DNA from: Alphaproteobacteria bacterium UBA1301
Lineage (GTDB): Bacteria > Pseudomonadota > Alphaproteobacteria > Micropepsales > Micropepsaceae
Length of the DNA stretch: 64,000 nt
Assembly (NCBI GenBank): GCA_002307725.1
Contig: DBUB01000010.1
Location: forward strand, 620,001-684,000
Direction of reading: 5' to 3'
Numbering within the stretch: the first letter of the stretch is position 1; every line of letters starts with the position of its first letter. The notes under the pieces are model-generated. The model searched no databases and was not told the DNA's origin. It saw only the letters and a program-made list of their open reading frames with translations. Of the stretch, positions 34,903-43,501 are shown one piece after another. Position numbers and translations under genes: made by a program.

Positions 34903-35328
34903 CTACCTAATCGGCATGGCCTCTTCGCGTCTCTTTTTCGGAAGGCGCATGTACCGATCAACATCGGCATAAGTGATGCCCAACTTCTCCCTCTCGCACC
35001 ATTCTCGGATCAACGCAGTTCGCAATGTTTTGTCGCGCTGGCGACCGCGCGCCAACATTTCCGACCGTACCCACTCGACGCACCTGCGCTCAACGAGATA
35101 GCGAGGGCCGCACTGGGCAAGATAAGCCAGTTCGGCCGCACTATATTGGCGTCTTTTACGCCGCTTCAGCTTCGTCTTGCCTGCTACTACATCTGCAAGA
35201 AACTCTCGTACAAAAGGAGGAATTTCGCAATCCGCAAGCAATAGTGGCACGAGCCGATGGCCGTCTCCATCTCGCGCCAACCTGATCGCATTTTCCCAAG
35301 TTAGGCGCCTGATATCCGAAAGCTTCAT
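34903..35328 (-). CDS. Satellite protein downstream of integrase, unknown
   Basis: 141 aa, highly charged, with a basic patch KRRKRRQ and predicted helices throughout. Its ATG overlaps the integrase stop codon by 4 bp, so the two are translationally coupled. The C-terminal part (GITYADVDRYMRLPKKRREEA) might bind DNA. No family recognised; an excision cofactor or a replication accessory protein are guesses. Confidence 0.65.
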   Translation of the reverse strand: MKLSDIRRLTWENAIRLARDGDGHRLVPLLLADCEIPPFVREFLADVVAGKTKLKRRKRRQYSAAELAYLAQCGPRYLVERRCVEWVRSEMLARGRQRDKTLRTALIREWCEREKLGITYADVDRYMRLPKKRREEAMPIR

Positions 35329-36539
35329 TGCCGTCCCCGCGACATCGGCAGCACGTCAGCGCTCTTTTGAGGGTCGCCAAGATGCAGAACGTGTTCCCCC
35401 CAAGCTGTCAGAGCAGCCCGCGCCTCGGCTTCAAAGTCGTAGCGCTGATAAATTCCAACCACGCCCGCACGGCTTCCTGAAACGTGCCCCAGCACGGCCT
35501 CGACGGCCTCCAGGCGCACACCGAGCCGCTGCAACCCAGTCGCCACGGTGCGCCTCAGGTCGTGTATGCGCCAATCCGAAACGCCAGACAGTTTGTCCAA
35601 ATTTGCCTTGGCGCGGGACCATCCTGATACGGCGGTTTGCCCCGTTGTCGAAAAGACAAAATCGCAACCCTTGATCCGCGGAAGTGTCTTAAGAATTTCC
35701 AACGCCAGAGGCGTCAGGGCAATTTCGTGAGCCTCGCCATTTTTCGTCCGGCTGCCAGATAGTGAGATTCCGGTTTCGCCGATTTCTTGCCAGCGCAATT
35801 CGGCGATTTCGTCGCGGCGAGCTCCGGTCAGTATAAGCAAACGGATGATAGGGCCGAACGGGTAGCCAGTTTTTTGGGCTGCACGCCAGACGGCAAGCAA
35901 CTCCTTGTACGGCTCCTTGCACGGCTCTTTTTCGATCAACACGCGCTTACGGCTCACTTCCGTGCCGGGCTTTGGAATGTTTGCCACCGGGTTTGTTTCG
36001 ACGATTCCTCGCCCAGCGGCCCATTTGAACAGCCGGTGGATGTAAGACAGCGTGCGCCGCGCCTGTACGGGTGATCCGCGTTCAACGATTGCATCCAGAA
36101 CATCTAGAACATCGCGGCGACCAATGTCCTTCGTCTGGCGATGTCCCCATGCCGGAAGCAATTCCTTGTTGACTGTGCGTGCGACCTCAGCACGGGTCCG
36201 GTTTTCGGCTTGATCCTTGGCAAGCCATTCCAGCACAACGTCGGCGAACAAGCCGGACGGCGCATTCTGTTTCGTGACGTTCGGGTCGCGGCCAACTTCA
36301 ATGTCGGCGCGCGCCTGACGCCACACAGTCCGCGCTTCAGCAAGCGACATCGCCGGATACGTTCCGAGCGTCGCGCGGCGCTGTTTCTCGCCGATGCGGT
36401 AGAAAAGCGTCCATGCCCTTTTGCCGCCATACGAAATGCGCAGCGCCAATCCGGGGAACCCGCGGTCAAAATGATCAACCTGACCCTTTGCCGGTGGCTT
36501 CAGGCGGGTTACAACGGCGTCGGTAAGGGCACGTTTCAT
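35325..36539 (-). CDS. int: P4-type tyrosine recombinase (integrase)
   Basis: 404 aa. N-terminal DUF4102-type arm-binding domain (FPGLALRISYGGKRAWTLFYR), core-binding domain (~95-185) and catalytic domain. The active-site residues are visible: R241 (TGARRDEI), H326 and R329 (HDLRR), H352 (LGH) and Y367 (YQRY). This class inserts elements into tRNA 3' ends, matching the att duplication here. It lies 165 bp from attR and reads inward. The gene is intact. Confidence 0.97.
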   Translation of the reverse strand: MKRALTDAVVTRLKPPAKGQVDHFDRGFPGLALRISYGGKRAWTLFYRIGEKQRRATLGTYPAMSLAEARTVWRQARADIEVGRDPNVTKQNAPSGLFADVVLEWLAKDQAENRTRAEVARTVNKELLPAWGHRQTKDIGRRDVLDVLDAIVERGSPVQARRTLSYIHRLFKWAAGRGIVETNPVANIPKPGTEVSRKRVLIEKEPCKEPYKELLAVWRAAQKTGYPFGPIIRLLILTGARRDEIAELRWQEIGETGISLSGSRTKNGEAHEIALTPLALEILKTLPRIKGCDFVFSTTGQTAVSGWSRAKANLDKLSGVSDWRIHDLRRTVATGLQRLGVRLEAVEAVLGHVSGSRAGVVGIYQRYDFEAEARAALTAWGEHVLHLGDPQKSADVLPMSRGRQ

Positions 36540-36555
36540 AAATCAGGCGCTCCCT

Positions 36556-36601
36556 TAGGTAACAATAGGTAACACGAGGGTGCGTTTGGCCCTGTTACCT
36601 A
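36556..36601. promoter_or_regulatory. Candidate integrase arm-type sites, right end
   Basis: taggtaac occurs at 36556-36563 and 36566-36573, and inverted (gttaccta) at 36594-36601, between the integrase start and attR. Matches the pair near attL. The integrase promoter is probably in the same stretch, which would allow autoregulation. Confidence 0.55.
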
Positions 36602-36703
36602 ATGGGAGGAAATGCTATGCCTATTCGGCAGTTTTTCAAGGGTTACTGAGACTTTTTGATGCGTGGTGTTTTGATTTGTTTTGGGTTGAAATGCCACGGC
36701 TTT

Positions 36704-36751
36704 TGATTTGTAATCAGGGGGTCACAGGTTCGAGTCCTGTAGCCGGCACCA
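36704..36751 (+). repeat. attR: partial tRNA-Thr copy (48 bp)
   Basis: Exact copy of the last 48 bases of tRNA-Thr. The bases upstream do not pair as a tRNA 5' half, so this is not a second tRNA gene; it is the displaced original 3' end. Confidence 0.95.
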
Positions 36752-37030
36752 GCCTTCGCTCGCGGAGCGAGAGAAGGCTGTCGCGCCGTAGCCAGTTCGG
36801 CGAAGGCGGACCGGTTGCCGCGAGCTACGGCTCGGCGAGCCACCCTTCACGCGCCGCGGCGAAGCCCGTAGGGCGAAGCCGGGCTGCTTGGGACCGCGCA
36901 GCTACGCCTTGGCAAGCCACCCTTTGTTCGCAGCAGCGCGGGACGACGCCTCGTCGCGCCCTTCACAATTTGACCGCTGGCGGAGCGAGGGGTAAGGACC
37001 CTCCTGTCGCCCCACAAAAAGCACCTAGGC
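36752..37030. repeat. Palindrome- and repeat-rich spacer after attR
   Basis: No gene. It begins with a hairpin (agccttcgctc...gagagaaggct) immediately after the CCA, the original downstream flank of tRNA-Thr. Further on, two related 26-bp units (36822-36847 and 36899-36924, 5 mismatches) and several cgtag...gcgaagcc palindromes occur; a similar unit lies at about 25838-25863. Such mosaic repeats accompany tRNA genes in many GC-rich bacteria. Confidence 0.55.
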
Positions 37031-38746
37031 ATGACCCGTTATCTGATCACCAGCGCACTTCCTTATATCAATGGTGTCAAGCACTTGGGAAATTTGGTGG
37101 GCTCAATGCTCCCGGCCGATTTGTATTCCCGTTATCGCCGGGCCAAGGGCGACGAGACCTTGTTCATCTGCGCCACCGACGAGCACGGCACTCCGGCCGA
37201 GCTGGCGGCGCTGGAGGCTGGTCAGGATGTCGCGACCTATTGCGCCGAGCAGCACGCTATCCAGAAGACCTTGGGCGAGGGCTTCGGCCTGTCGTGGGAC
37301 TATTTCGGCCGCTCCTCCAGCCCGCAAAACGCGGCGCTGACCCAGCATCTGGCGCGGGTCTTGTGGCAGAATGGCCATCTCGAAGTGCGCACCACCAAGC
37401 AGGTCTATTCCCACGCCGAGAAGCGCTTTTTGCCCGACCGCTATGTGATCGGCACCTGTCCGCATTGCGGCTATGACCGCGCCCGCGGCGACCAGTGCGA
37501 GAACTGCACTCGGGTGCTCGATCCGACCGATCTCATCAATCCGCGCTCGGCGCTTTCCGGTTCGCCCGAAATCGAAATCCGTGACAGCGCGCATTTGTTC
37601 CTCAAGCAATCCAACTTCGTCGAGCAGTTGCGGACATGGATCGACAGCCACGAACATGATTGGCCGGATTTGGTGCTCTCCATCGCCCGCAAGTGGCTGG
37701 ACGAGGGCCTCAACGACCGCGGCATCACCCGCGACCTCGAATGGGGCATCCCGGTGCCGGAAGACATCGGCGACGGCCAGCTCAAGGGTAAGGTGTTTTA
37801 CGTCTGGTTCGATGCGCCGATCGAATACATCGGAGCCACCAAGGAACTGACGGATTCAAAAGGCCTGCCCGATGCGGAATGGCAAAAGTGGTGGCGACCC
37901 GAGAATGCCAAAGACGTCACCTATCTTGAGTTCATGGCCAAGGACAACGTGCCGTTCCACACGGTGGGTTTCCCCATCACCATCATGGGCTCGGGCGAGA
38001 ACTGGAAGCTGGTCGACCGCATCAAGGGCTTCAACTGGCTGACCTATTACGGCGGCAAGTTCTCCACCTCACAGAAGCGTGGCGTCTTCATGAACACCGC
38101 GCTCGATTTGCTACCGGCCGATTACTGGCGCTGGTGGCTGATGGCCAATGCGCCGGAAAGCGCCGACAGCTCCTTCACCTGGGAGCACTTCGCGGCGGTA
38201 GTGAACAAGGACCTCGCCGACGTGCTCGGCAACTTCGTCAATCGCGTCACCAAATTCACGGTCTCGCGTTTCGATGGCAAAGTGCCGGGCGAGGGTGAAT
38301 ACGGCGACGAAGAAAAAGCGCTGATCGCCGATCTCGACAAGCGTGTGGCACAGTACGCGGCCTATCTCGAAGACATCGAATACCGCAAGGCGCTGGCGGA
38401 ACTGCGCGCCATCTGGGTGGCGGGTAATGAGTACCTCACCAAAGCGGCGCCGTGGACGCATGTGAAGACCGATCGCGTCAAGGCGGCGGTGGGTGTGCGC
38501 ATGGGGCTCAATCTGGTGCATCTGTTCGGGCATCTGTCGTGGCCGGTGATCCCGGCCGCAGCGAAGAAAATCCACGAAGCCATTCAATCAGCACCGGAGA
38601 TCATTCCGTGGCCGGATCAACCGATGGCCGCGTTCCTCGATCAACTCGAAGCCGGGCAAGCCGTCACGCCGCCGGATATGCTGTTCGCCAAGATCACTGA
38701 CGAGCAGCTTGCGGAGTGGAAAACGCGCTTCGGCGGTGAAGGCTAA
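37031..38746 (+). CDS. metG: Methionyl-tRNA synthetase
   Basis: 571 aa class I synthetase. N-terminal LITSALPYINGVKHLGN carries the HIGH-equivalent motif (HLGN). A zinc knuckle has CPHC and CENC. The KMSKS equivalent is FSTSQKRG. The C-terminal helical anticodon-binding domain is present; there is no C-terminal EMAP/dimerisation domain. It starts about 280 bp after attR and is core chromosome. Confidence 0.97.
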   Translation: MTRYLITSALPYINGVKHLGNLVGSMLPADLYSRYRRAKGDETLFICATDEHGTPAELAALEAGQDVATYCAEQHAIQKTLGEGFGLSWDYFGRSSSPQNAALTQHLARVLWQNGHLEVRTTKQVYSHAEKRFLPDRYVIGTCPHCGYDRARGDQCENCTRVLDPTDLINPRSALSGSPEIEIRDSAHLFLKQSNFVEQLRTWIDSHEHDWPDLVLSIARKWLDEGLNDRGITRDLEWGIPVPEDIGDGQLKGKVFYVWFDAPIEYIGATKELTDSKGLPDAEWQKWWRPENAKDVTYLEFMAKDNVPFHTVGFPITIMGSGENWKLVDRIKGFNWLTYYGGKFSTSQKRGVFMNTALDLLPADYWRWWLMANAPESADSSFTWEHFAAVVNKDLADVLGNFVNRVTKFTVSRFDGKVPGEGEYGDEEKALIADLDKRVAQYAAYLEDIEYRKALAELRAIWVAGNEYLTKAAPWTHVKTDRVKAAVGVRMGLNLVHLFGHLSWPVIPAAAKKIHEAIQSAPEIIPWPDQPMAAFLDQLEAGQAVTPPDMLFAKITDEQLAEWKTRFGGEG

Positions 38747-39486
38747 TTCTGATCGGGTTCGAGAAGTTCCCAACCCTCGCGGGTCAGCGCTTCCATCGGT
38801 TTGAAGCGGGACTTGTAGGCCATCTTCTTGGAACCGCGCACCCAATAGCCGAGATAGACGTGCGGCAAGCCGCCGGCGCGCGTGGCGTGAATGTGATCCA
38901 GGATCATGTAGGTCCCTAGGCTGCGGGCATCTTCGCCGGGATGGAAGAAGCTATAGACCATCGACAGCCCGTCGCGCAGCTCGTCGGTGAGGGCACAGGC
39001 AATGAGGCGGCCGCGTTCACTGCCGTCCGGTTGGCGGTATTCGACGATGTGGGTCGAGACCGGGGTCTCCTCCACCATCGCGACGTAATCGAATAGGCCC
39101 ATGTCCGACATGCCGCCGCCCGAGTGGCGGGCGTCGAGATAGGTCCGCAGCAGCGCAAACTGCTCGCGGGTGGCTTCGGGCGGAACGATGGTGCGCACGA
39201 GGTCGCGATTGCGTCTATCGATACGCTTCAAATTGCGCGAGGAATCGAACGCATCGACCACGATGCGAACGGAAACACACGCCGAACAGCCATCGCAGGC
39301 CGGACGATAGGCGATGGTCTGGCTGCGGCGGAAACCGGAATGGGTGAGCGCTTCGTTGAGCGGCTGCGCCAGCGTGCCGGTCAGGCGCGCGAACACTTTG
39401 CGCTCCGTGTGTTCCGGAAGATAAGGGCAGGGTCCCCCTGGAGTCAGGAAGAACTGTGGAACCCGTGCGGTTTTTTGATCTGTCAA
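38743..39486 (-). CDS. bpt: Aspartate/glutamate leucyltransferase (Bpt/Ate family)
   Basis: 247 aa enzyme that attaches leucine from Leu-tRNA to N-terminal Asp/Glu, marking proteins for the ClpS-ClpAP N-end-rule pathway. The cysteine motif CDGCSACV, GLFDYVAMVEET and the IHATRAGGLPHVYLGYWV block are characteristic. Probable start is TTG at 39486 by family length; the frame is open upstream without a credible start. It ends with a 4-bp overlap with the convergent metG. Confidence 0.92.
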   Translation of the reverse strand: MTDQKTARVPQFFLTPGGPCPYLPEHTERKVFARLTGTLAQPLNEALTHSGFRRSQTIAYRPACDGCSACVSVRIVVDAFDSSRNLKRIDRRNRDLVRTIVPPEATREQFALLRTYLDARHSGGGMSDMGLFDYVAMVEETPVSTHIVEYRQPDGSERGRLIACALTDELRDGLSMVYSFFHPGEDARSLGTYMILDHIHATRAGGLPHVYLGYWVRGSKKMAYKSRFKPMEALTREGWELLEPDQN

Positions 39487-39566
39487 GGAATGTTGCCCGG
39501 CCAAGCGAAAAACAACTATGGCAAAAAACGAGCCGTTAACGCCAGCCTTGTGGACAGAATTTGTAA

Positions 39567-40481
39567 TTAGAGTTGATGCCCTAGCGGAGCCGGCGGGGCT
39601 TCGCGCATCAGCGTGATTGACAGGCGGCGGTTGGCCGAAGCATTGGGGTCTTCCGGCAAAAGCGGCTCCGAGCCTGCCTTTCCGGCAACTTCGTAAACGC
39701 GGTCGGAGGCCAATCCTGCCGCTGCCAAGATGGCGCGGCCGGCATTGGCACGCTGCGCCGACAGCTCCCAATTCGTCATGCCGTTCGGGCCGACAAAGGC
39801 CTTGCCTTCGGTGTGACCGGCGATCGAGACGCGATTGGGCAGGCGGTCGATCACCTTGGCAATCGTCGCGAGCAGCGTGCGGGTGTAGGGCATCGGCGCC
39901 GCCGTGCCTTGCTGGAACATCGGCCGGCCGTCCTGATCGACGAGCTGGATGCGCATGCCGTCGGGCGTCTGGTCAACCACCACCTGCTTGGACAGCGCCG
40001 AAATGTCGGGGTTGTCGGCGATGGCCTGGTGAATGGCTTCGGCAGCGTGGGCGAACTCGCCGTTCTGCATCGAGGTTGCGGTGTTCTGGCCTTCTCTGGA
40101 GTCCGCGGCGGAGCCCTGGGTCGACGTCGCACCGCCCTGGCTGGCGCCATTCTGCATGGACTGCTCAGCGGTATTTTTCGATGACGGCGAGTTCTTCTGG
40201 AACACTGAGGCGGCGCCGCCGGCGCGAGCGCCTTCTTGGCCCATCACCTTGCCGCCGAGCACGCCGCCCGAACCCGAAATCTGCTGAGAGATCGACTGGG
40301 GCGCGAAATAGTCGGCAATGCCGCGCTTTTGCTCCGGTGTGGTGGTATTGATCAGCCACATCAAGAGGAAAAAGGCCATCATCGCGGTCACAAAATCCGC
40401 ATAGGCTACTTTCCAGGCGCCACCGTGATGGGCATGGTCGGCCTTCTTGATCCGCTTGATGACAATCGGCTGGTCCGACAA
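39567..40481 (-). CDS. motB: Flagellar motor protein MotB
   Basis: 304 aa from TTG with GAAGGG seven bases upstream (an ATG at 40544 is the alternative). A single membrane helix carries the proton-binding aspartate D29 in YADFVTAMMAFF. A long Ser/Gln/Ala-rich linker leads to the OmpA-like peptidoglycan-binding domain (IAGHTEG, NWELSAQRANAG). It forms the stator with MotA; motA is not adjacent. Shows that the organism is probably flagellated, in line with cheR. Confidence 0.93.
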   Translation of the reverse strand: MSDQPIVIKRIKKADHAHHGGAWKVAYADFVTAMMAFFLLMWLINTTTPEQKRGIADYFAPQSISQQISGSGGVLGGKVMGQEGARAGGAASVFQKNSPSSKNTAEQSMQNGASQGGATSTQGSAADSREGQNTATSMQNGEFAHAAEAIHQAIADNPDISALSKQVVVDQTPDGMRIQLVDQDGRPMFQQGTAAPMPYTRTLLATIAKVIDRLPNRVSIAGHTEGKAFVGPNGMTNWELSAQRANAGRAILAAAGLASDRVYEVAGKAGSEPLLPEDPNASANRRLSITLMREAPPAPLGHQL

Positions 40482-40585
40482 GTCTATACCCTTCTGGTAT
40501 TCGGCTTGAGGCTTATCCCCACCTCGCCTAACCTTGGTACACAATGCCTGATCTGACTTAACCGATTATTTAATCTGGGATCCTG

Positions 40586-41059
40586 ATGACCTTCGATAGG
40601 CGCGAATTTCGCAATGCCCTGGGCCGTTTTCCGACTGGCATCGTCGTGGTGACGGCGGGCGAAGGCCGCGATTTGCGCGGTATTACCGTGAATTCCTTCA
40701 CCTCTGTCGCGCTCGATCCACCGCTGATCCTGTGGTGCATCGCCAAATCCTCGCGCCGCTACGATCTGTTTACCAACGCAACCGAATTCACCGTCAGCGT
40801 GCTGAGCGAAAACGAACGCGCCGCGGCCGAGACGATTGCGACGGCGGGCGAGGGCAAACTCGCCGGCGTTGCCTGCGAAGCGTCTGAGACTGGACCTGCC
40901 GCGATCGCTGGGGCCGTGGCGGTGTTCGAATGCACCCGCGAGGCGCTGCACGACGGTGGCGATCACATGATCATCGTCGGACGGGTTCACCACTTTCGCC
41001 AGCGCGATGGCGCGCCACTGACATTTTTCCGGGGGACGTATCACAAAGTCGCCAATTAA
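40586..41059 (+). CDS. Flavin reductase-like domain protein
   Basis: 157 aa. The N-terminal RNALGRFPTGIVVVTA, GITVNSFTSVALDPPLILWC and the final FFRGTYHKV define the FMN-binding flavin reductase family, usually the NAD(P)H:flavin reductase component of two-component monooxygenases. No monooxygenase lies next to it. A hairpin (41066-41074 with 41091-41099) follows the stop. Confidence 0.92.
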   Translation: MTFDRREFRNALGRFPTGIVVVTAGEGRDLRGITVNSFTSVALDPPLILWCIAKSSRRYDLFTNATEFTVSVLSENERAAAETIATAGEGKLAGVACEASETGPAAIAGAVAVFECTREALHDGGDHMIIVGRVHHFRQRDGAPLTFFRGTYHKVAN

Positions 41060-41581
41060 ATACGCCGAAAGCGGATTTGTTTGCACAAGCCCGCTTTCGT
41101 GGGGTACGCCCCGGAAGTCAGGGCGCCAGCAGACACCGCACGCAAGCGGCGAAGGACTGGCACATTCTGCTTCGGCAACAGGCATCGAACGCACGCGAGC
41201 TGAGGCATCCAAACCCTGTATGAGCTTTCGCGTTTGTCTCGGATCCGGACGCACGCGTTGCGCCCTTCGCCGCTCATATTCCGGCAATCCTCGTTCCAAC
41301 ATCACGCGACAGATGTGGAAAACGGAAGAAGAACATTCAAGGGGGTGCGGCAATCGCTGCGCTGTTGGAAGACACTTGCAAACGCAACATTACCGGCGGC
41401 GGGGAAGTCCAATGCGTGCCGGGATGAAGTTGCGGACGAGTCTCAGTCCGGTCGCTTCGGTTACGACGCCACGGCGCGCCGATCTGAGATATGGAAATGG
41501 TGCGTCCGCGTCCGTTTCAGCGATGGACTGGCACGACGAGTCGGGACAATCTCCCCCGCAACAATATTAAGGGAGAGGAAA
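41060..41581. other. 522-bp intergenic region before the acetylesterase
   Basis: Begins with a 9-bp stem hairpin (41066-41099) without a T-run, a possible weak terminator of the flavin reductase gene. The frame of the acetylesterase stays open to 41234, but codons upstream of 41582 look random and follow no signal sequence. No other gene, RNA or repeat recognised. Confidence 0.4.
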
Positions 41582-43501
41582 ATGTCCCCGTTCCGTGCGG
41601 TTGCCTTTGTGGTGCTGCTGGCGTTGCCGGCACAGGGCGAGACCCTGCTTAATCCGGTGTTCCAGGATCATGCGGTACTGCAGCGCGATCAGCCCATCCG
41701 GTTGTGGGGCACGGCAATGCCGGGTGCATCCATCAAGGTTTCGCTTGGCAGCGCTTCGGCGAACACGACGGCGGGCGCTATCGGGCAGTGGCGGGTCGAA
41801 CTTCCGGCCCTAACCGCTGGCGGTCCGTACACGGTAACAGTGACAAGCAGCAGCGGCGGCGCGCAAACCCTCGCCGACGTCCTGGTCGGCGACGTCTATC
41901 TCTGCTCCGGTCAATCCAACATGGCCTTTCCGGTTTTGGGCGCAATCGATGCCGGTCCTGACATCCAGGTCGCGGCCAACAATTCCATCCGGCTGATGAC
42001 GGTTGCCAATGTCGCTAAGCCAGAGCCGCACGCCGCGCTGTCGACTCCGGTCGTCTGGGCGGCAGCATCGCCGAAGACCGTGGCGAACTTCTCGGCCGCT
42101 TGCTATTTCTTCGCGCGCTCCTTGCAAAAGTCCGTACACGTCCCATTTGGGCTGATCGCGGCACCGTGGTCGGGCGCCAACATCACCAGCTTCATGAGTG
42201 CTGAAGCGCTGCGGAAGATGGGCGGCAACGATCAAAAGCTCGACGCGCTGAAAATCTATGCGGGCGATCCGGCCGCGGGCATTGCGCACTGGGGCGAGGT
42301 CGTGGAAGCGTTCTGGCGTCAGCATCACAAGGCGCTGTGGACCGATCCCGCCGCGAGCGCGGGATGGGCGGAGGCGCCGAAAGGCCTCGGCATCTGGACG
42401 GAATGGGGCGTTCCTCAACTCGCGCATTATGCCGGTGCGGTGTGGTTCCGTACCTCGGTCACGCTGACGGCGGCAGAGGCGGCGAAAGCGGCGGAACTAG
42501 CGCTCGGCACCATCACCGAAGAGGACCAGACCTGGGTCAACGGACACTTCGTTTCTTCCACCTGGGGGTACGGTCAGGATCGCAAATACCCGCTGCCGGC
42601 GGGCATGCTGCACGAAGGTAAGAACGACATTCTCATCAACGACTATTGCGGCTGGCGCGGCTGCGGGCTGTTTGGACCGGCAGAAGCACGCGCGATCCGT
42701 TTTGCCGACGGCAGCGCGGTGCCTCTCGACGGCACATGGCGTTACGAGCTTGAGGCATTGACGCCGCCGCGTGTGCCATGGGCGGCAACAAGTGGTCTGA
42801 CCGTTGCCTATAACGGCATGATCGCGCCGCTGGCACCTTACGGCCTCAAGGGCGTGCTATGGTATCAAGGCGAAAGCAATACCGGTGCGGCGGAAGCCTA
42901 TCGCGGCCTCATGAAAACGTGGATGGCCGATTGGCGCGGCGCGTTCGAGGCGCCCAAGCTGCCGTTCCTGATCGTGCAATTGCCCGATTACGGTGTGCCG
43001 CCGTTGGCGCCGGAAAATTCGGACTGGGCCGCTTTGCGCGAATCCCAGCGGCTGGCGGTGAACGACGATCCCAATGCGGCGCTGACGGTGACGATCGATA
43101 TCGGCGATCACATGGGCCTGCATCCCGGCAACAAACAGGAAGTGGGGCGGCGTCTGGCGCTGGCGGCCGCGCAGCTGATCTATGGCGACAAATTGCAAAA
43201 AACGGGACCGCAGCCGCTGGGCGCGGTGCTGACGGGCAATGTGGTGGCGATCACTTTCGGCGGCATCAACGGCAAACTCGCGGCGGTGAACGCGCTTCAA
43301 CCGATCGGGTTCGAGTTGTGCGCCGACAAATGCCGGTTCGTTGCCGCAACGATTCAAGGTGACACGGTGCGCCTAAGTGTGCCGAAGGGGCTCAAGGCCA
43401 CACGGGTGCGTTATTGCTGGGGCGATGGTCCGGTTTGTACGCTGTACGACACATCGCGCTTGCCGGCGGTTCCGTTCGAACTGGCAGTGATGCCGCGTTA
43501 A
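41582..43501 (+). CDS. Secreted sialate O-acetylesterase / SGNH acetylesterase
   Basis: 639 aa from ATG with GGGAGAGG. Signal peptide about residues 1-18. An N-terminal beta-sandwich (residues 20-100) is followed by the SGNH hydrolase core. The nucleophile S112 is in LCSGQSNMAFP, WYQGESN supplies the second block, and the catalytic histidine is in DIGDHMGLHP. An inserted jelly-roll-like domain (about 255-375) is typical of the sialate O-acetylesterase group. Acts outside the cytoplasm to remove acetyl groups from glycans such as sialic acids or xylan. No sialic-acid catabolic genes are present, so a plant or microbial polysaccharide is as likely a target. Confidence 0.88.
   Translation: MSPFRAVAFVVLLALPAQGETLLNPVFQDHAVLQRDQPIRLWGTAMPGASIKVSLGSASANTTAGAIGQWRVELPALTAGGPYTVTVTSSSGGAQTLADVLVGDVYLCSGQSNMAFPVLGAIDAGPDIQVAANNSIRLMTVANVAKPEPHAALSTPVVWAAASPKTVANFSAACYFFARSLQKSVHVPFGLIAAPWSGANITSFMSAEALRKMGGNDQKLDALKIYAGDPAAGIAHWGEVVEAFWRQHHKALWTDPAASAGWAEAPKGLGIWTEWGVPQLAHYAGAVWFRTSVTLTAAEAAKAAELALGTITEEDQTWVNGHFVSSTWGYGQDRKYPLPAGMLHEGKNDILINDYCGWRGCGLFGPAEARAIRFADGSAVPLDGTWRYELEALTPPRVPWAATSGLTVAYNGMIAPLAPYGLKGVLWYQGESNTGAAEAYRGLMKTWMADWRGAFEAPKLPFLIVQLPDYGVPPLAPENSDWAALRESQRLAVNDDPNAALTVTIDIGDHMGLHPGNKQEVGRRLALAAAQLIYGDKLQKTGPQPLGAVLTGNVVAITFGGINGKLAAVNALQPIGFELCADKCRFVAATIQGDTVRLSVPKGLKATRVRYCWGDGPVCTLYDTSRLPAVPFELAVMPR

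Larger units (their letters stand above)
26226..36751. mobile_element. Capsid-forming phage-satellite-like element integrated in tRNA-Thr (10.5 kb)
   Basis: Bounded by a perfect 48-bp direct repeat: the tRNA 3' end at 26226-26273 and a copy at 36704-36751. Repeat-to-repeat distance is 10,478 bp. From the right end leftwards, all on the minus strand: P4-type integrase, a 141-aa protein, an AlpA-like regulator, a 64-aa protein, a winged-helix protein with iteron-like repeats, HNH nuclease, large terminase, capsid, protease, portal, gp6-like connector, a 135-aa structural-like protein and a head-closure-like protein. One plus-strand cargo gene lies at the left end. No tail, lysis, CI/Cro or replicative helicase genes are seen. 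Tight overlapping genes and intact att sites argue against a decayed prophage. Best match: a cf-PICI-like satellite that makes its own head and borrows helper tails (inference). Confidence 0.85.

Noticed and set aside
36704..36751. Second tRNA-Thr gene
   Set aside because: Only the 3' 48 bases are present; upstream bases do not form the D-arm or acceptor stem partner. It is attR.
41234..41581. N-terminal extension of the acetylesterase
   Set aside because: Frame is open, but a good ribosome-binding site and signal peptide begin at 41582.
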